DNA of 11,023 nt from Acidobacteriota bacterium (GTDB lineage Bacteria; Actinomycetota; Acidimicrobiia; Acidimicrobiales; UBA8190), in NCBI GenBank assembly GCA_028872975.1, contig JAGWNV010000060.1:1-11023 (forward strand), written 5' to 3'. Positions 1 through 6,650 of this stretch are shown here, one piece after another (position 1 is the first letter of the stretch; every line of letters starts with the position of its first letter). A program made the translations under genes and the position numbers. The notes under the pieces are model-generated. The model was given only the letters and a program-made list of their open reading frames with translations. It was not told the DNA's origin and did no database searches.

Positions 1-747
1 GAGGATGGCGACGAGACCCACGGTGCAGGCGGCGAAGAGGGCGACGAGGACGGGAAGGGCGGTGTCGGACCCCGGCCAGTGGGCGCCGGCACCCTCGCCG
101 ACCCAGAAGGTGCCGAAGCTCGTGAGCATGACCCCCACCACGAGCTTGAGGAGGTTCTCGGGCACGCCGGAGAGCTGGCGGGCCACGACGACGCCGGCGA
201 CCGCCACCGCGACGACGGCCGCCCCGGCCGCGGCCGAGGCGACCTCGAGCCGGTGCTGGCTGGCACCGAGGCTGATGACGATGAGGACCACCTCGATGCC
301 CTCGAGGAAGACGCCCTTGAAGGCCACACCGACCCCCTCGGGGTCGCCCCGGCGGGAGCGCCCGCCGTCTCCGGCGTGCTCGGCCAGCGAGGCCACCGTC
401 TCGGCGTAGACGACGTCCTCGTCGTGCTCGGCCATGAGCCCGGCGGCGCGCAGGATGGCCTTGCGCAACCAGCTCAGTCCGAGCAGCAGCAGCAGGGCCC
501 CGACGGCGACCCGGAGGCCGTCGATCGGCGTGTAGCGCACGAGTGGCACGCCCCCCACGGCCACGAGGAGGACCAGCAGGCCTACGGCGGCGCCGGCGCC
601 CCGGAAGGCGCTGCGCCAGCCCCGGGTGGCGCCCACGGCCACGACGATGGTGAGGGCCTCCACCATCTCGACCGCCGAGGCCCCGAACACGGCGATGACG
701 AGTACCACGAGCGAGGAGGTGCCGGTCGTCGCCCCGAGCAGGTGCAT
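1..747 (-). CDS. COG4280-like polytopic membrane protein, C-terminus cut by window edge
   Basis: The frame is open from an ATG at 747 down to base 1 (249 codons, no stop), so the C-terminus lies outside the window. A purine-rich Shine-Dalgarno (GGTGGAGAGG) sits just upstream of the ATG. The protein is strongly hydrophobic, with likely membrane segments near residues 12-40, 54-70, 78-94, 143-162, 168-190, 198-215 and 229-249, split by a charged loop at 105-140. Two matching motifs stand out: VEMVEALTIVVAVG (E27, E30) and LEGIEVVLIVISLG (E149, E152). This resembles the uncharacterised COG4280 membrane family, and the EGxE pattern recalls the REGLE motif of FTR1 iron permeases. A metal-transport role is inference only. 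It is divergent from the HD gene across 62 bp. Confidence 0.72.
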   Translation of the reverse strand, partial: MHLLGATTGTSSLVVLVIAVFGASAVEMVEALTIVVAVGATRGWRSAFRGAGAAVGLLVLLVAVGGVPLVRYTPIDGLRVAVGALLLLLGLSWLRKAILRAAGLMAEHDEDVVYAETVASLAEHAGDGGRSRRGDPEGVGVAFKGVFLEGIEVVLIVISLGASQHRLEVASAAAGAAVVAVAVAGVVVARQLSGVPENLLKLVVGVMLTSFGTFWVGEGAGAHWPGSDTALPVLVALFAACTVGLVAIL

Positions 748-769
748 GGCCTCTCCACCTTGGCACAAG

Positions 770-786
770 GTCGGGGCGGCCCCGAC
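770..786. repeat. Perfect 7-3-7 inverted repeat in divergent intergenic region
   Basis: GTCGGGG (770-776) and CCCCGAC (780-786) are separated by CGG. The repeat lies between the divergent COG4280-like and HD genes, upstream of the HD -10 box. It could be an operator or a hairpin in either leader. Because the background is so GC-rich, chance occurrence is not excluded. Confidence 0.4.
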
Positions 787-795
787 GGTGGCCGG

Positions 796-809
796 TACGC
801 TGCGCAGCG
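796..809 (+). promoter_or_regulatory. -10 box (TACGCT) for a leaderless HD gene, followed by a palindrome
   Basis: TACGCT at 796-801 fits the actinobacterial TANNNT -10 pattern and ends 8 nt before the ATG at 810. Transcription would therefore start at or next to the start codon. No Shine-Dalgarno is visible and no convincing -35 is seen. A perfect 12-bp palindrome (CGCTGCGCAGCG, 798-809) fills the space between the -10 and the ATG and could be an operator. Confidence 0.55.
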
Positions 810-1352
810 ATGTCCTCGTCGGCGGAGTTCGGGTCGCTGCGCCATCTGGCCGGCCGCTTCTTCGGCGCCCTGTGGCCCGGTGGGCCCCGTCCCCACGACG
901 AGGCCTGGGCGACGGGATGGCTGCTGGCCGGCGAGCAGGGGCTGTGGGCCCGCATGTCGGGGCCCGACCGGCGCCACGCCGTGGGGGTGGCCCGCGACAC
1001 CCTCCGGCTCCTCGACGGGGGTCCGACGCCGGGGCGGGAGATCGTGGCCAGCGCCCTCCTCCACGATGTGGGCAAGGTGGAAGCCGGCTTGGGCACCGTC
1101 GGGCGCGCCGTCGTCACCGCCGTGGCCATGGTGACGGGCCGGCGGCGGCTGGTGGCCTCCGATGCCGGCGGCCGCTGGCGGGGCCGGGCCCGGACGTACC
1201 TCACCCACGACCGCATCGGGGCGGCGCTCCTCGAGGAGGCGGGCAGCGACCCGGTCACGGTGGCCTGGGCCCGAGAGCACCATCAGGACCCGGCCACCTG
1301 GAGTGTCGACCGCCGGTTGGCCGACGCCCTCAAGGCGGCCGACGGCGACTGA
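810..1352 (+). CDS. HD-domain phosphohydrolase family protein
   Basis: This 180-residue protein carries an HD-domain signature: H56, then HDVGK (H85, D86, K89), H133 in LTHDRIGAALLEEAG, H157/H158 and a closing ADALKAAD (D177). That order is what the metal-dependent HD phosphohydrolase superfamily uses to bind divalent metal. The substrate cannot be read from sequence; nucleotides or phosphorylated signals are typical of the family. There is no signal peptide or membrane segment apart from a short hydrophobic stretch near residues 100-109, so it is probably cytoplasmic. The ATG at 810 is chosen because a TACGCT -10 lies 8 nt upstream and no ribosome-binding site is present, giving a leaderless reading. 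It is convergent with the dedA-like gene, 73 bp away. Confidence 0.82.
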   Translation: MSSSAEFGSLRHLAGRFFGALWPGGPRPHDEAWATGWLLAGEQGLWARMSGPDRRHAVGVARDTLRLLDGGPTPGREIVASALLHDVGKVEAGLGTVGRAVVTAVAMVTGRRRLVASDAGGRWRGRARTYLTHDRIGAALLEEAGSDPVTVAWAREHHQDPATWSVDRRLADALKAADGD

Positions 1353-1371
1353 GGACTGGCGGCCAGAGAGC

Positions 1372-1393
1372 GGCGGCGCGCTGGCGGCGCGCT
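1372..1393. repeat. Tandem 11-bp direct repeat between convergent genes
   Basis: GGCGGCGCGCT occurs twice back to back (1372-1382 and 1383-1393) in the 73-bp gap between the HD gene and the dedA-like gene. No T-run or clear intrinsic terminator is visible in the gap. It may be a simple replication-slippage duplication in GC-rich DNA. Confidence 0.6.
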
Positions 1394-1425
1394 CGGCGAC
1401 GTCCGGGCGCCGGCGGCTCCGAGGG

Positions 1426-2076
1426 TCAGTCCGGGACGCCGACCTCGGGACGGAGCGAGGCGGTGGCCTCCTTGTAGCTCCGGTAGCGGTGCACGACGGC
1501 GATGGCGATGGCCACCACGGCCAGTCCTCCCAACACGTAGCCGGCGTCGCTGAATCCGTGGGCGATCGAGTGCCAATGGCCGGCCAGGCCGTAGCCGGTG
1601 CCGGCCCAGGCGCCGTCCCACAGGAGCGAGCCGATGGCGGTGAGGACGCCGAAGCGCACGAGGGGGACCTCGGCGATGCCGGCCGGCACGGCGACGAAGT
1701 TGCGGATCACGGGGAGGAGCCTGCTGCCGAGCACACCGAAGCGGTCGTGGCGCTGGTACCAGGCCTCGGCCTTGTCGAGGTCCTTGTGGCTGAGGAGCAC
1801 GTACTTGCCGAAGCGGTCGACGGCGGCGCGGCCGCCGTAACGGCCCACGACCCAGGCGACGTAGGCGCCGATCACCTCGCCCAGCACTCCGACGACGATG
1901 ACGGCGGCGAGGTTCAGCCGTATCCCCTGGGTGACCCCGCCGGCCAGCGCCCCGGCGAAGCCCATGGTCAGCTCCGAGGACGTCGGGATGCAGCAGGACT
2001 GCAGCACGCAGAGCACGAAGATGGCCGCGTAGCCCGAATCCTGGACGAAGTGCGTGGGGTCGAGGAGGCCGGGCAC
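1426..2076 (-). CDS. DedA family (SNARE-associated/VTT domain) membrane protein
   Basis: This 216-residue integral membrane protein matches the DedA family, which is linked to lipid carrier or phospholipid flipping and membrane homeostasis. The N-terminal IPTSSEL motif contains E35. The re-entrant region LGEVIGAYVAWVVGRYGG follows, then the family motif GSRLLPVIRNFVAVPAG with R119 and R125, then two C-terminal membrane helices at about 142-163 and 178-196. Family members typically use an acidic residue near the first re-entrant loop and these two arginines. The exact substrate is unknown. The start is GTG at 2076: a TACCAT -10 lies 6 nt upstream, so the mRNA is probably leaderless. The length is normal for the family. 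It is divergent from the c-di-GMP gene. Confidence 0.9.
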   Translation of the reverse strand: MPGLLDPTHFVQDSGYAAIFVLCVLQSCCIPTSSELTMGFAGALAGGVTQGIRLNLAAVIVVGVLGEVIGAYVAWVVGRYGGRAAVDRFGKYVLLSHKDLDKAEAWYQRHDRFGVLGSRLLPVIRNFVAVPAGIAEVPLVRFGVLTAIGSLLWDGAWAGTGYGLAGHWHSIAHGFSDAGYVLGGLAVVAIAIAVVHRYRSYKEATASLRPEVGVPD

Positions 2077-2082
2077 CCCCGA

Positions 2083-2088
2083 ATGGTA
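2083..2088 (-). promoter_or_regulatory. -10 box (TACCAT) for leaderless dedA-like gene
   Basis: On the minus strand TACCAT is followed by six bases and then the GTG start at 2076. No Shine-Dalgarno precedes the GTG. The arrangement matches the other leaderless genes in the window. No good -35 is seen. Confidence 0.5.
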
Positions 2089-2117
2089 CCGGTTGGGCCC
2101 TCCCGTCCGGGGGCCGC

Positions 2118-2141
2118 GTGACGCCGGTCAGGGCGCGTCAC
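2118..2141. repeat. Inverted repeat in the dedA/c-di-GMP gene divergent region
   Basis: GTGACGC (2118-2124) and GCGTCAC (2135-2141) are separated by 10 bases. A short palindrome TCACGTGA follows at 2180-2187. The 183-bp region between the two divergent genes otherwise shows only the promoter elements. Either could be a regulator site; no protein can be assigned. Confidence 0.35.
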
Positions 2142-2246
2142 CCCGGCGTCCACGGCGTCCCGACGCGCCCGGGCGACCTTCACGTGATCGTCAGCTTTCC
2201 CCCCCGCCGTTGTGCGGCCGTCGGGGCCTCGCCGGGCACCCTGTCG

Positions 2247-2252
2247 TACGCT
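2247..2252 (+). promoter_or_regulatory. -10 box (TACGCT) for leaderless GGDEF-EAL gene
   Basis: TACGCT at 2247-2252 is identical to the HD-gene -10. Seven bases separate it from the ATG at 2260. This argues for a leaderless transcript starting at 2260 and against the in-frame ATG at 2212, which lies upstream of the -10. Confidence 0.6.
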
Positions 2253-2259
2253 TTGGGCA

Positions 2260-5058
2260 ATGGTGGCGAGGGCGGCAGGCGGCGAGGGGTGGGCCGCGTC
2301 TGCCAGCCTGCTCTTCTCCCGGCGGCTCGACGAGCTGCGGGGCATCGACATCCTCTCCCAGGTCCGGCTCCAGTCCGTGGGGGCCGGCGTCCTGGCCAGT
2401 GGGGTGGTGCTGGGGGTGCTACTCCTCTACGCCCTCCTGCCGGGCCATCCCCCGATCGACGCCGGGCCGTACTTCTCGATGTTCGCCGTGGCCGTCGTCG
2501 GGGTGGGGGGCATCGTGCTGCTGCCCTGGCGGGCCCTCCTGGCCCGGGGCCGGGCCGTCGTGGTGCTGTGCGCCTGGGGGCTCGTCGACATCGGCCTGGT
2601 CTCGGGCGGGGTCGCCTTCAGCGGGGCGGCGCGGTCGGACCTCTATCTCGTCTACCTGGCACTGGCCGTCTTCCTGGCCGGCGTCGCCTATCCCCGCCCG
2701 GCCCGCACCGCGCTCGGGCTCGTCCTCGCCACCGCCTATCTCTGCACTCTGGCCGGCACGGGCTGGGCCATCGGCACCGCCACCGTGGTGCTCCGGGTGG
2801 GGATGTTCCTGGCCACCGCGGCCATCGCCGACGTCCTGTCGGCCCGGCTCACCGAGGAGCTCCGGCTCCGCGCCGCGGCCGCGGAGGAGGCCGATCGGCG
2901 GGCCCGGCTGTGGAGCCGGGTGGCCGGGCTCGGGCGGGCGCTCTCGAGCCTCGACGAGCAGGCCGTCGTGGGCTGGGCCGTCGACGGCGTCCACCAGCTC
3001 GGCTTCGAGGCCGCCCACCTCTGCCTCTTCCTCGAGGGCGGGGACGGCTACCGGGTCCTGCATCCCGTCGGCCTTCCCGACGGGTTCACCGGGGGGACGG
3101 CGCGCCCCGCCGACGAGGGTATGCCCGGCCTCGTGCGCGACCAGCGGGCCACCGTCGTGGTCGAGGACCGCGCCGCGCTTGCCGGCGTGGTGCCCGAGCT
3201 CGGCGATGCCGGCTTCCGCTCGGTCGTCGCCAGCCCGGTGTGGGTGGACGGCGACCTGTCCGGGGTCCTCGTCGGCGCCGGCCGCGCCGACCGGCCGGTG
3301 GGCCCCGAGGAGATCGCCGCCGTCGAGCTGCTCGCCGCCCACGCCGGCACGGGGATCTCCAACGCCCGCAAGCTCGAGCACCAGCGCCGCGATGCCGCCC
3401 ACTTCCGCTCCCTCGTCGAGTCCGCACCAGACGCCATGATCGTGCTCGACACCGACGGGACGATCCTCGAGGCCAACCACCAGGTGCGGGCCGTCTTCGG
3501 CTACGAGGCGGCCGAGCTCGTGGGGAGGGCGGCGGAGGGTCTCGTGGCCGAGCGCTCCCGGGCCCTCGCCGGCGTGCTGCGACAGCGGTTCCTCGCGTCC
3601 CCGCGCACGATCGTCCTCGGCGAGGTGGAGGAGATCTGCGGGCTCCACAGAGACGGCACCGAATTCCCCATGGAGGTCGTGGTCGGCCCCATCGAGTCAC
3701 CCGACGGGCTCGTCGTGACGGCCGCCATCCGCGACGTGACCGAGCGGCGGCAATTCGAGCGGCGCCTCGCCCACCAGGCGTCCCACGACGAGCTCACCGG
3801 GCTGCCCAACCGGACCCTGTTCCTGGAGCGGCTGGCCGAGGCGCTCGCCGGCACCCCGCACGGGGGGCCGGCGGTGGCGGTCTGCTTCCTCGACGTCGAC
3901 CACTTCAAGTACGTGAACGACAGCCGCGGCCACACCGTGGGCGACGTCCTCCTGGCCGAGGTGGCGCGACGGGTGTCGGATAGGGCGCGCAGCACCGACG
4001 TCGTGGCCAGGTTCGGGGGCGACGAATTCGCCGTCCTGGTCGAGGACGTCACCGACGGCCAGGGGGCGGTCGCCCACGCCTGGCGGCTCCTCGCCGCCTT
4101 CGACCGTCCCTTCGTCCTCCAGGGCGTCGAGTGCTACGTGTCGGCCAGCGTCGGCATCGCCTTCGGCACCCAGGGGGACGACCCCCACGACGTGCTGCGC
4201 GACGCCGACGCGGCGATGTACCACGCCAAGCAGCGGGGCCGGGGGCGTGTCGAGCTGTTCGACGAGACCCTCACGACTCGGGCCCTCGAGCGGGTCGAGG
4301 TGGAGACGTCGCTCCACCATGCGCTGCTGACCGACGAGCTCTCGCTCGTGTACCAGCCCTACGTCGACCTCGCCGACGGTTCGGTGATGGGCCTCGAGGC
4401 CCTCCTGCGATGGCAGCACCCCCGCCGGGGGGCGGTGCCGCCCCTCGCCTTCGTCCCCATCGCCGAGGAGTCGGGGCTCATCGTCCAGATCGGGCGGTGG
4501 GCACTGGGCGAGGCCTGCCGGCAGGCGGCGGGCTGGCTGGCGGACCGGACGGCGCCGGGGCGGTTCAGCATCAGCGTCAACGTCTCGAACCGCCAGCTCG
4601 AGCACGACCACCTCATCGCCGACGTGGCCGCCGTCCTCGACGAGACGGGCGTGCCACCCGAGTCGCTCGTGCTCGAGATCACCGAGAGCTTCTTCATCCG
4701 CGATCTCCACGCCGCCGTGCGACGGCTGCACGCCCTGCGCCGGCTCGGGGTCCGGGTCGCCATCGACGACTTCGGCACCGGCTTCTCGTCGCTCAACTCC
4801 CTGTCGCGGCTGCCCATCGACATGGTGAAGATCGACAAGGCCTTCGTCGACGGCATCGGGACCCGCTACGACGCCGTGGTCCGGGCCGTCGTCGACGTGG
4901 CCGAGGCCTTCGACCTCGCCGTGGTGGCCGAAGGGGTCGAGCGGCCCGAGCAGGTCGACCGGCTCCTCGCCCTCGGCTGCCGGGTGGGCCAGGGCTTCCT
5001 CCTCGGCCGGCCGGCGCCCGCCTCGGAGCTGCCCGGGCTCCTCGCCGGCACCCGCTGA
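2260..5058 (+). CDS. Membrane-anchored c-di-GMP enzyme: TM-GAF-PAS-GGDEF-EAL
   Basis: This 932-residue signalling protein predicts both synthesis and breakdown of c-di-GMP. The N-terminal region (about 38-195) has around six membrane segments. A GAF-like domain (about 222-365) and a PAS domain (about 378-495, starting FRSLVESAPDAMIVLD) follow. The GGDEF domain begins near 505 (HDELTGLPNR), has an intact GGDEF at 586-590 and an I-site RSTD (577-580) five residues before it. The EAL domain (about 680-925) retains E713 of EAL, N774, E806, D836-D837 in DDFGTG, K857, E891 and Q911, so phosphodiesterase activity looks intact. Which activity dominates cannot be told; GAF/PAS ligands probably decide. 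The ATG at 2260 is chosen from the -10 at 2247-2252. It is a single-gene unit. Confidence 0.95.
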   Translation: MVARAAGGEGWAASASLLFSRRLDELRGIDILSQVRLQSVGAGVLASGVVLGVLLLYALLPGHPPIDAGPYFSMFAVAVVGVGGIVLLPWRALLARGRAVVVLCAWGLVDIGLVSGGVAFSGAARSDLYLVYLALAVFLAGVAYPRPARTALGLVLATAYLCTLAGTGWAIGTATVVLRVGMFLATAAIADVLSARLTEELRLRAAAAEEADRRARLWSRVAGLGRALSSLDEQAVVGWAVDGVHQLGFEAAHLCLFLEGGDGYRVLHPVGLPDGFTGGTARPADEGMPGLVRDQRATVVVEDRAALAGVVPELGDAGFRSVVASPVWVDGDLSGVLVGAGRADRPVGPEEIAAVELLAAHAGTGISNARKLEHQRRDAAHFRSLVESAPDAMIVLDTDGTILEANHQVRAVFGYEAAELVGRAAEGLVAERSRALAGVLRQRFLASPRTIVLGEVEEICGLHRDGTEFPMEVVVGPIESPDGLVVTAAIRDVTERRQFERRLAHQASHDELTGLPNRTLFLERLAEALAGTPHGGPAVAVCFLDVDHFKYVNDSRGHTVGDVLLAEVARRVSDRARSTDVVARFGGDEFAVLVEDVTDGQGAVAHAWRLLAAFDRPFVLQGVECYVSASVGIAFGTQGDDPHDVLRDADAAMYHAKQRGRGRVELFDETLTTRALERVEVETSLHHALLTDELSLVYQPYVDLADGSVMGLEALLRWQHPRRGAVPPLAFVPIAEESGLIVQIGRWALGEACRQAAGWLADRTAPGRFSISVNVSNRQLEHDHLIADVAAVLDETGVPPESLVLEITESFFIRDLHAAVRRLHALRRLGVRVAIDDFGTGFSSLNSLSRLPIDMVKIDKAFVDGIGTRYDAVVRAVVDVAEAFDLAVVAEGVERPEQVDRLLALGCRVGQGFLLGRPAPASELPGLLAGTR

Positions 5059-5198
5059 GACTGCCCCCGGCCCCGCCGAACGCGGCCGGGCACGAAATCA
5101 CCCAGGCCCACTCACCGCCAAGCGATCGGGGCGACGACACAAAGCATAGGCGCCATGTGTCCCCAAATATGTGCGCCGCCATTCGTCTCTATGGGCAT

Positions 5199-5204
5199 TA
5201 CCAT
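5199..5204 (+). promoter_or_regulatory. Candidate -10 box (TACCAT) for small membrane protein gene
   Basis: TACCAT fits TANNNT and would place the transcript start near 5210-5212, at the foot of the hairpin at 5209-5242. The gap from 5059 to 5271 is less GC-rich than its surroundings. It also contains a GGCGC...GCGCC pair (5150-5154 and 5174-5178) that might be an operator. The -35 is poor, so this is tentative. Confidence 0.35.
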
Positions 5205-5208
5205 TGAG

Positions 5209-5242
5209 CTGGGGAAACGGAGGGAAATCCCTTCCACCCCAG
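5209..5242 (+). promoter_or_regulatory. Imperfect 34-nt hairpin in the leader of the small membrane protein gene
   Basis: Outer arms CTGGGG (5209-5214) and CCCCAG (5237-5242) pair perfectly. Inside, GGAGGGA (5219-5225) pairs with TCCCT-TCC (5228-5235), with one bulged T. The hairpin ends 18 nt before the AGGAGG Shine-Dalgarno. No T-run follows, so it is not a terminator. It may stabilise the 5' end of the mRNA or bind a regulator. Confidence 0.5.
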
Positions 5243-5271
5243 TGGGTTCGACCGGACCCGAGGAGGTGCAT

Positions 5272-5607
5272 ATGCACGTATTTGCGCTGTTCCTCTTCTT
5301 CTCCTTCGGCATCATGGCTTTGACGATGTTCGGCGAGCGGTATCTGCACCACGGAGCCGAGCGGTGGGTGGCCATGGCCTGCGCCCTCGGCGTGGGGATG
5401 GCCTGGCTGGCCAACTTCGACATGTGGTCGACCTGGGGCATCGGCAACCTCCGCTACGAGTGGGTGGGTGTGACGATGACCGGACTGGCCATGGGCGGGA
5501 CGGCCACGTTCCTCCATGCCGTGACCGAGTTCTTCTCGGGCCTCCACCGCAAGTTCCACGACCAGGCGGAGGTCATGGAGCAGCGGGAGCTCCGCCGGGC
5601 CGCCTGA
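5272..5607 (+). CDS. Small membrane protein of unknown function (three predicted helices)
   Basis: This 111-residue protein is not one I can assign to a named family. Three hydrophobic segments are visible: about residues 3-20 (FALFLFFSFGIMALTMFG), 32-48 (WVAMACALGVGMAWLAN) and 64-88. A charged, probably cytoplasmic tail follows (LHRKFHDQAEVMEQRELRRAA). There is no cleavable signal peptide and no cysteine pair or catalytic motif. Tryptophans and aromatic residues cluster in the loop FDMWSTWGIGNLRYEW. The ATG at 5272 is chosen because AGGAGG at 5261-5266 lies 5 nt upstream; an in-frame ATG at 5155 has no such support. The strong ribosome-binding site contrasts with the leaderless neighbours and suggests high or regulated expression. 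It is convergent with the epimerase-like gene. Confidence 0.8.
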   Translation: MHVFALFLFFSFGIMALTMFGERYLHHGAERWVAMACALGVGMAWLANFDMWSTWGIGNLRYEWVGVTMTGLAMGGTATFLHAVTEFFSGLHRKFHDQAEVMEQRELRRAA

Positions 5608-5618
5608 ACCACCGGGAC

Positions 5619-5646
5619 CTGGGGCCTCGGCCCGGCCCGGCCCCGG
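5619..5646. terminator. Candidate bidirectional stem-loop between convergent genes
   Basis: CTGGGGCC (5619-5626) pairs with GGCCCCGG (5639-5646), including one G-U pair, around a 12-nt loop. It fills the 42-bp gap between the small membrane protein stop and the epimerase-like stop. There is no T-run on either side, so it would be a weak or Rho-assisted terminator. Confidence 0.35.
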
Positions 5647-5649
5647 CCG

Positions 5650-6585
5650 TCAGCTCGGGCTGATGCCCCAGGTGCCCCGCCAACCGCCCCCCGGGCCCAG
5701 GGTGACGAGGTCGGTCCCCGACCGCAGGGCATCGGGCGGGCAGGTCATGGGCTCCACCGCCAGGGCCCGCCGGCGCCGGTCGCCGTCGCCCACCCGGTCG
5801 GCGCTGTAGAGCATGAGGTATCGGAAGGCGCTGTCCATCCACAGCGTCACCCGCCGGTCCTCGTCGGGATGGCTGAGCTCGACCCGGGCCAGGCCGTCGG
5901 CGTCACGGCCGATCCCGCCGAAGGCGGTGTCGAGGCGGGTCGGCCCGATGGGCCTGGGAACCGAGAAGTCGACCTCGGACCCGGCCACCGGCTCCTCGCC
6001 CACCGGCAGACCCCGGTCGTCGGTGCGCAGCTGTCGCTCGGCGCGCAGGTGCAGCCGGGCCGTGTCGAGGTCGGGGGTGCCCACCGTCAGGTACGGGTGG
6101 AAGCCCACCCCGAGGGGGGCGGGAACGCCGTCGAGGTTCGTCGCCTCGGCCCGCACCGTCAGCCCGCCCTTGCCGAGGCGGTACTCGACCTCCATCCCGA
6201 GCCGCCACGTATAGCCGGGCTGGGGCTGGAGGACGCAGCCGAGCGTCACGGTGTTCTGGGCCCGGCCCCGCAGCGCCCAGGACTGGTAGCGGACGAGCCC
6301 GTGGATGGCGTTGCGCCGTGCCGGCTCGTCCAGCGCCGCCTGGGCGCGGCGGCCGGCGAACTCGTAGCGGCCGTCGCCGAGGCGGTTCGGCCACGGGCAC
6401 AGCACCTGACCGCGTCCGTCTCGGCAGATGTCGGGCTCGGCGAAGCCGTCCACCACGGCACGGCCGTCCACGCTGTAGGCGCGCAGCGTTGCGCCCACCT
6501 CGGTGATCACGGCTCTGGCCCGACCGTGTTCGATGACGTGCTGCTCGCCCGACGGCGGCAGGACGCCCGGGGAGGGAGCGGCCAT
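5650..6585 (-). CDS. Aldose 1-epimerase (galactose mutarotase) family protein, YihR-like
   Basis: This 311-residue protein matches the aldose 1-epimerase family, which interconverts alpha and beta anomers of hexoses. Visible family landmarks are GQVLCPWPNRLGDGRYEF (60-77), NAIHG with H95, GFHPYL with H163 as the likely general acid, and VEPMTCPPDA with E278 as the likely general base; D219 in LDTAF is the expected sugar-contacting aspartate. The NRLGDGRYEF pattern is closest to the YihR-type subgroup, so the sugar is not certain. There is no signal peptide, so it is probably cytosolic. The ATG at 6585 is chosen because a TACCAT -10 lies 10 nt upstream. In-frame starts further upstream would run into surE. 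It is divergent from surE with only 65 bp between starts, sharing a symmetric promoter. Confidence 0.9.
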   Translation of the reverse strand: MAAPSPGVLPPSGEQHVIEHGRARAVITEVGATLRAYSVDGRAVVDGFAEPDICRDGRGQVLCPWPNRLGDGRYEFAGRRAQAALDEPARRNAIHGLVRYQSWALRGRAQNTVTLGCVLQPQPGYTWRLGMEVEYRLGKGGLTVRAEATNLDGVPAPLGVGFHPYLTVGTPDLDTARLHLRAERQLRTDDRGLPVGEEPVAGSEVDFSVPRPIGPTRLDTAFGGIGRDADGLARVELSHPDEDRRVTLWMDSAFRYLMLYSADRVGDGDRRRRALAVEPMTCPPDALRSGTDLVTLGPGGGWRGTWGISPS

Positions 6586-6589
6586 GGCG

Positions 6590-6606
6590 CCCGGTATGGT
6601 ACCGGG
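6590..6606. promoter_or_regulatory. Symmetric divergent promoter: back-to-back -10 boxes in an inverted repeat
   Basis: CCCGGTA (6590-6596), TGG, and TACCGGG (6600-6606) form a perfect 7-3-7 inverted repeat. It contains TATGGT on the plus strand (6595-6600) and TACCAT on the minus strand (6601-6596). Both fit TANNNT. They would drive surE with a leader of about 43 nt and the epimerase-like gene with a nearly leaderless mRNA. Confidence 0.6.
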
Positions 6607-6616
6607 ACGGGTGACG

Positions 6617-6633
6617 CCGGCTCCGGAAGCCGG
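6617..6633. repeat. 6-5-6 inverted repeat in surE leader
   Basis: CCGGCT (6617-6622) and AGCCGG (6628-6633) flank CCGGA. The repeat lies between the divergent promoter and the surE Shine-Dalgarno (6641-6645). It could form a small hairpin in the surE leader or serve as an operator. Confidence 0.4.
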
Positions 6634-6650
6634 ACCACACGGAGGATCGG

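Noticed and set aside
79..1134. A plus-strand frame rich in His/Asp/Gly across the COG4280-like gene
   Set aside because: The minus strand encodes coherent membrane helices with a start codon and ribosome-binding site; the plus-strand product is compositional.
2212..2259. Upstream ATG start for the GGDEF-EAL gene
   Set aside because: It would start before the TACGCT -10 box, and the 16 extra residues (MRPSGPRRAPCRTLWA) look like translated promoter DNA.
2118..3983. Long open frames overlapping the GGDEF-EAL gene in other frames and on the minus strand
   Set aside because: They are Arg/Pro/Gly-rich by composition, lack any domain, and lie opposite or out of frame with a gene having full domain evidence. 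High GC removes stop codons.
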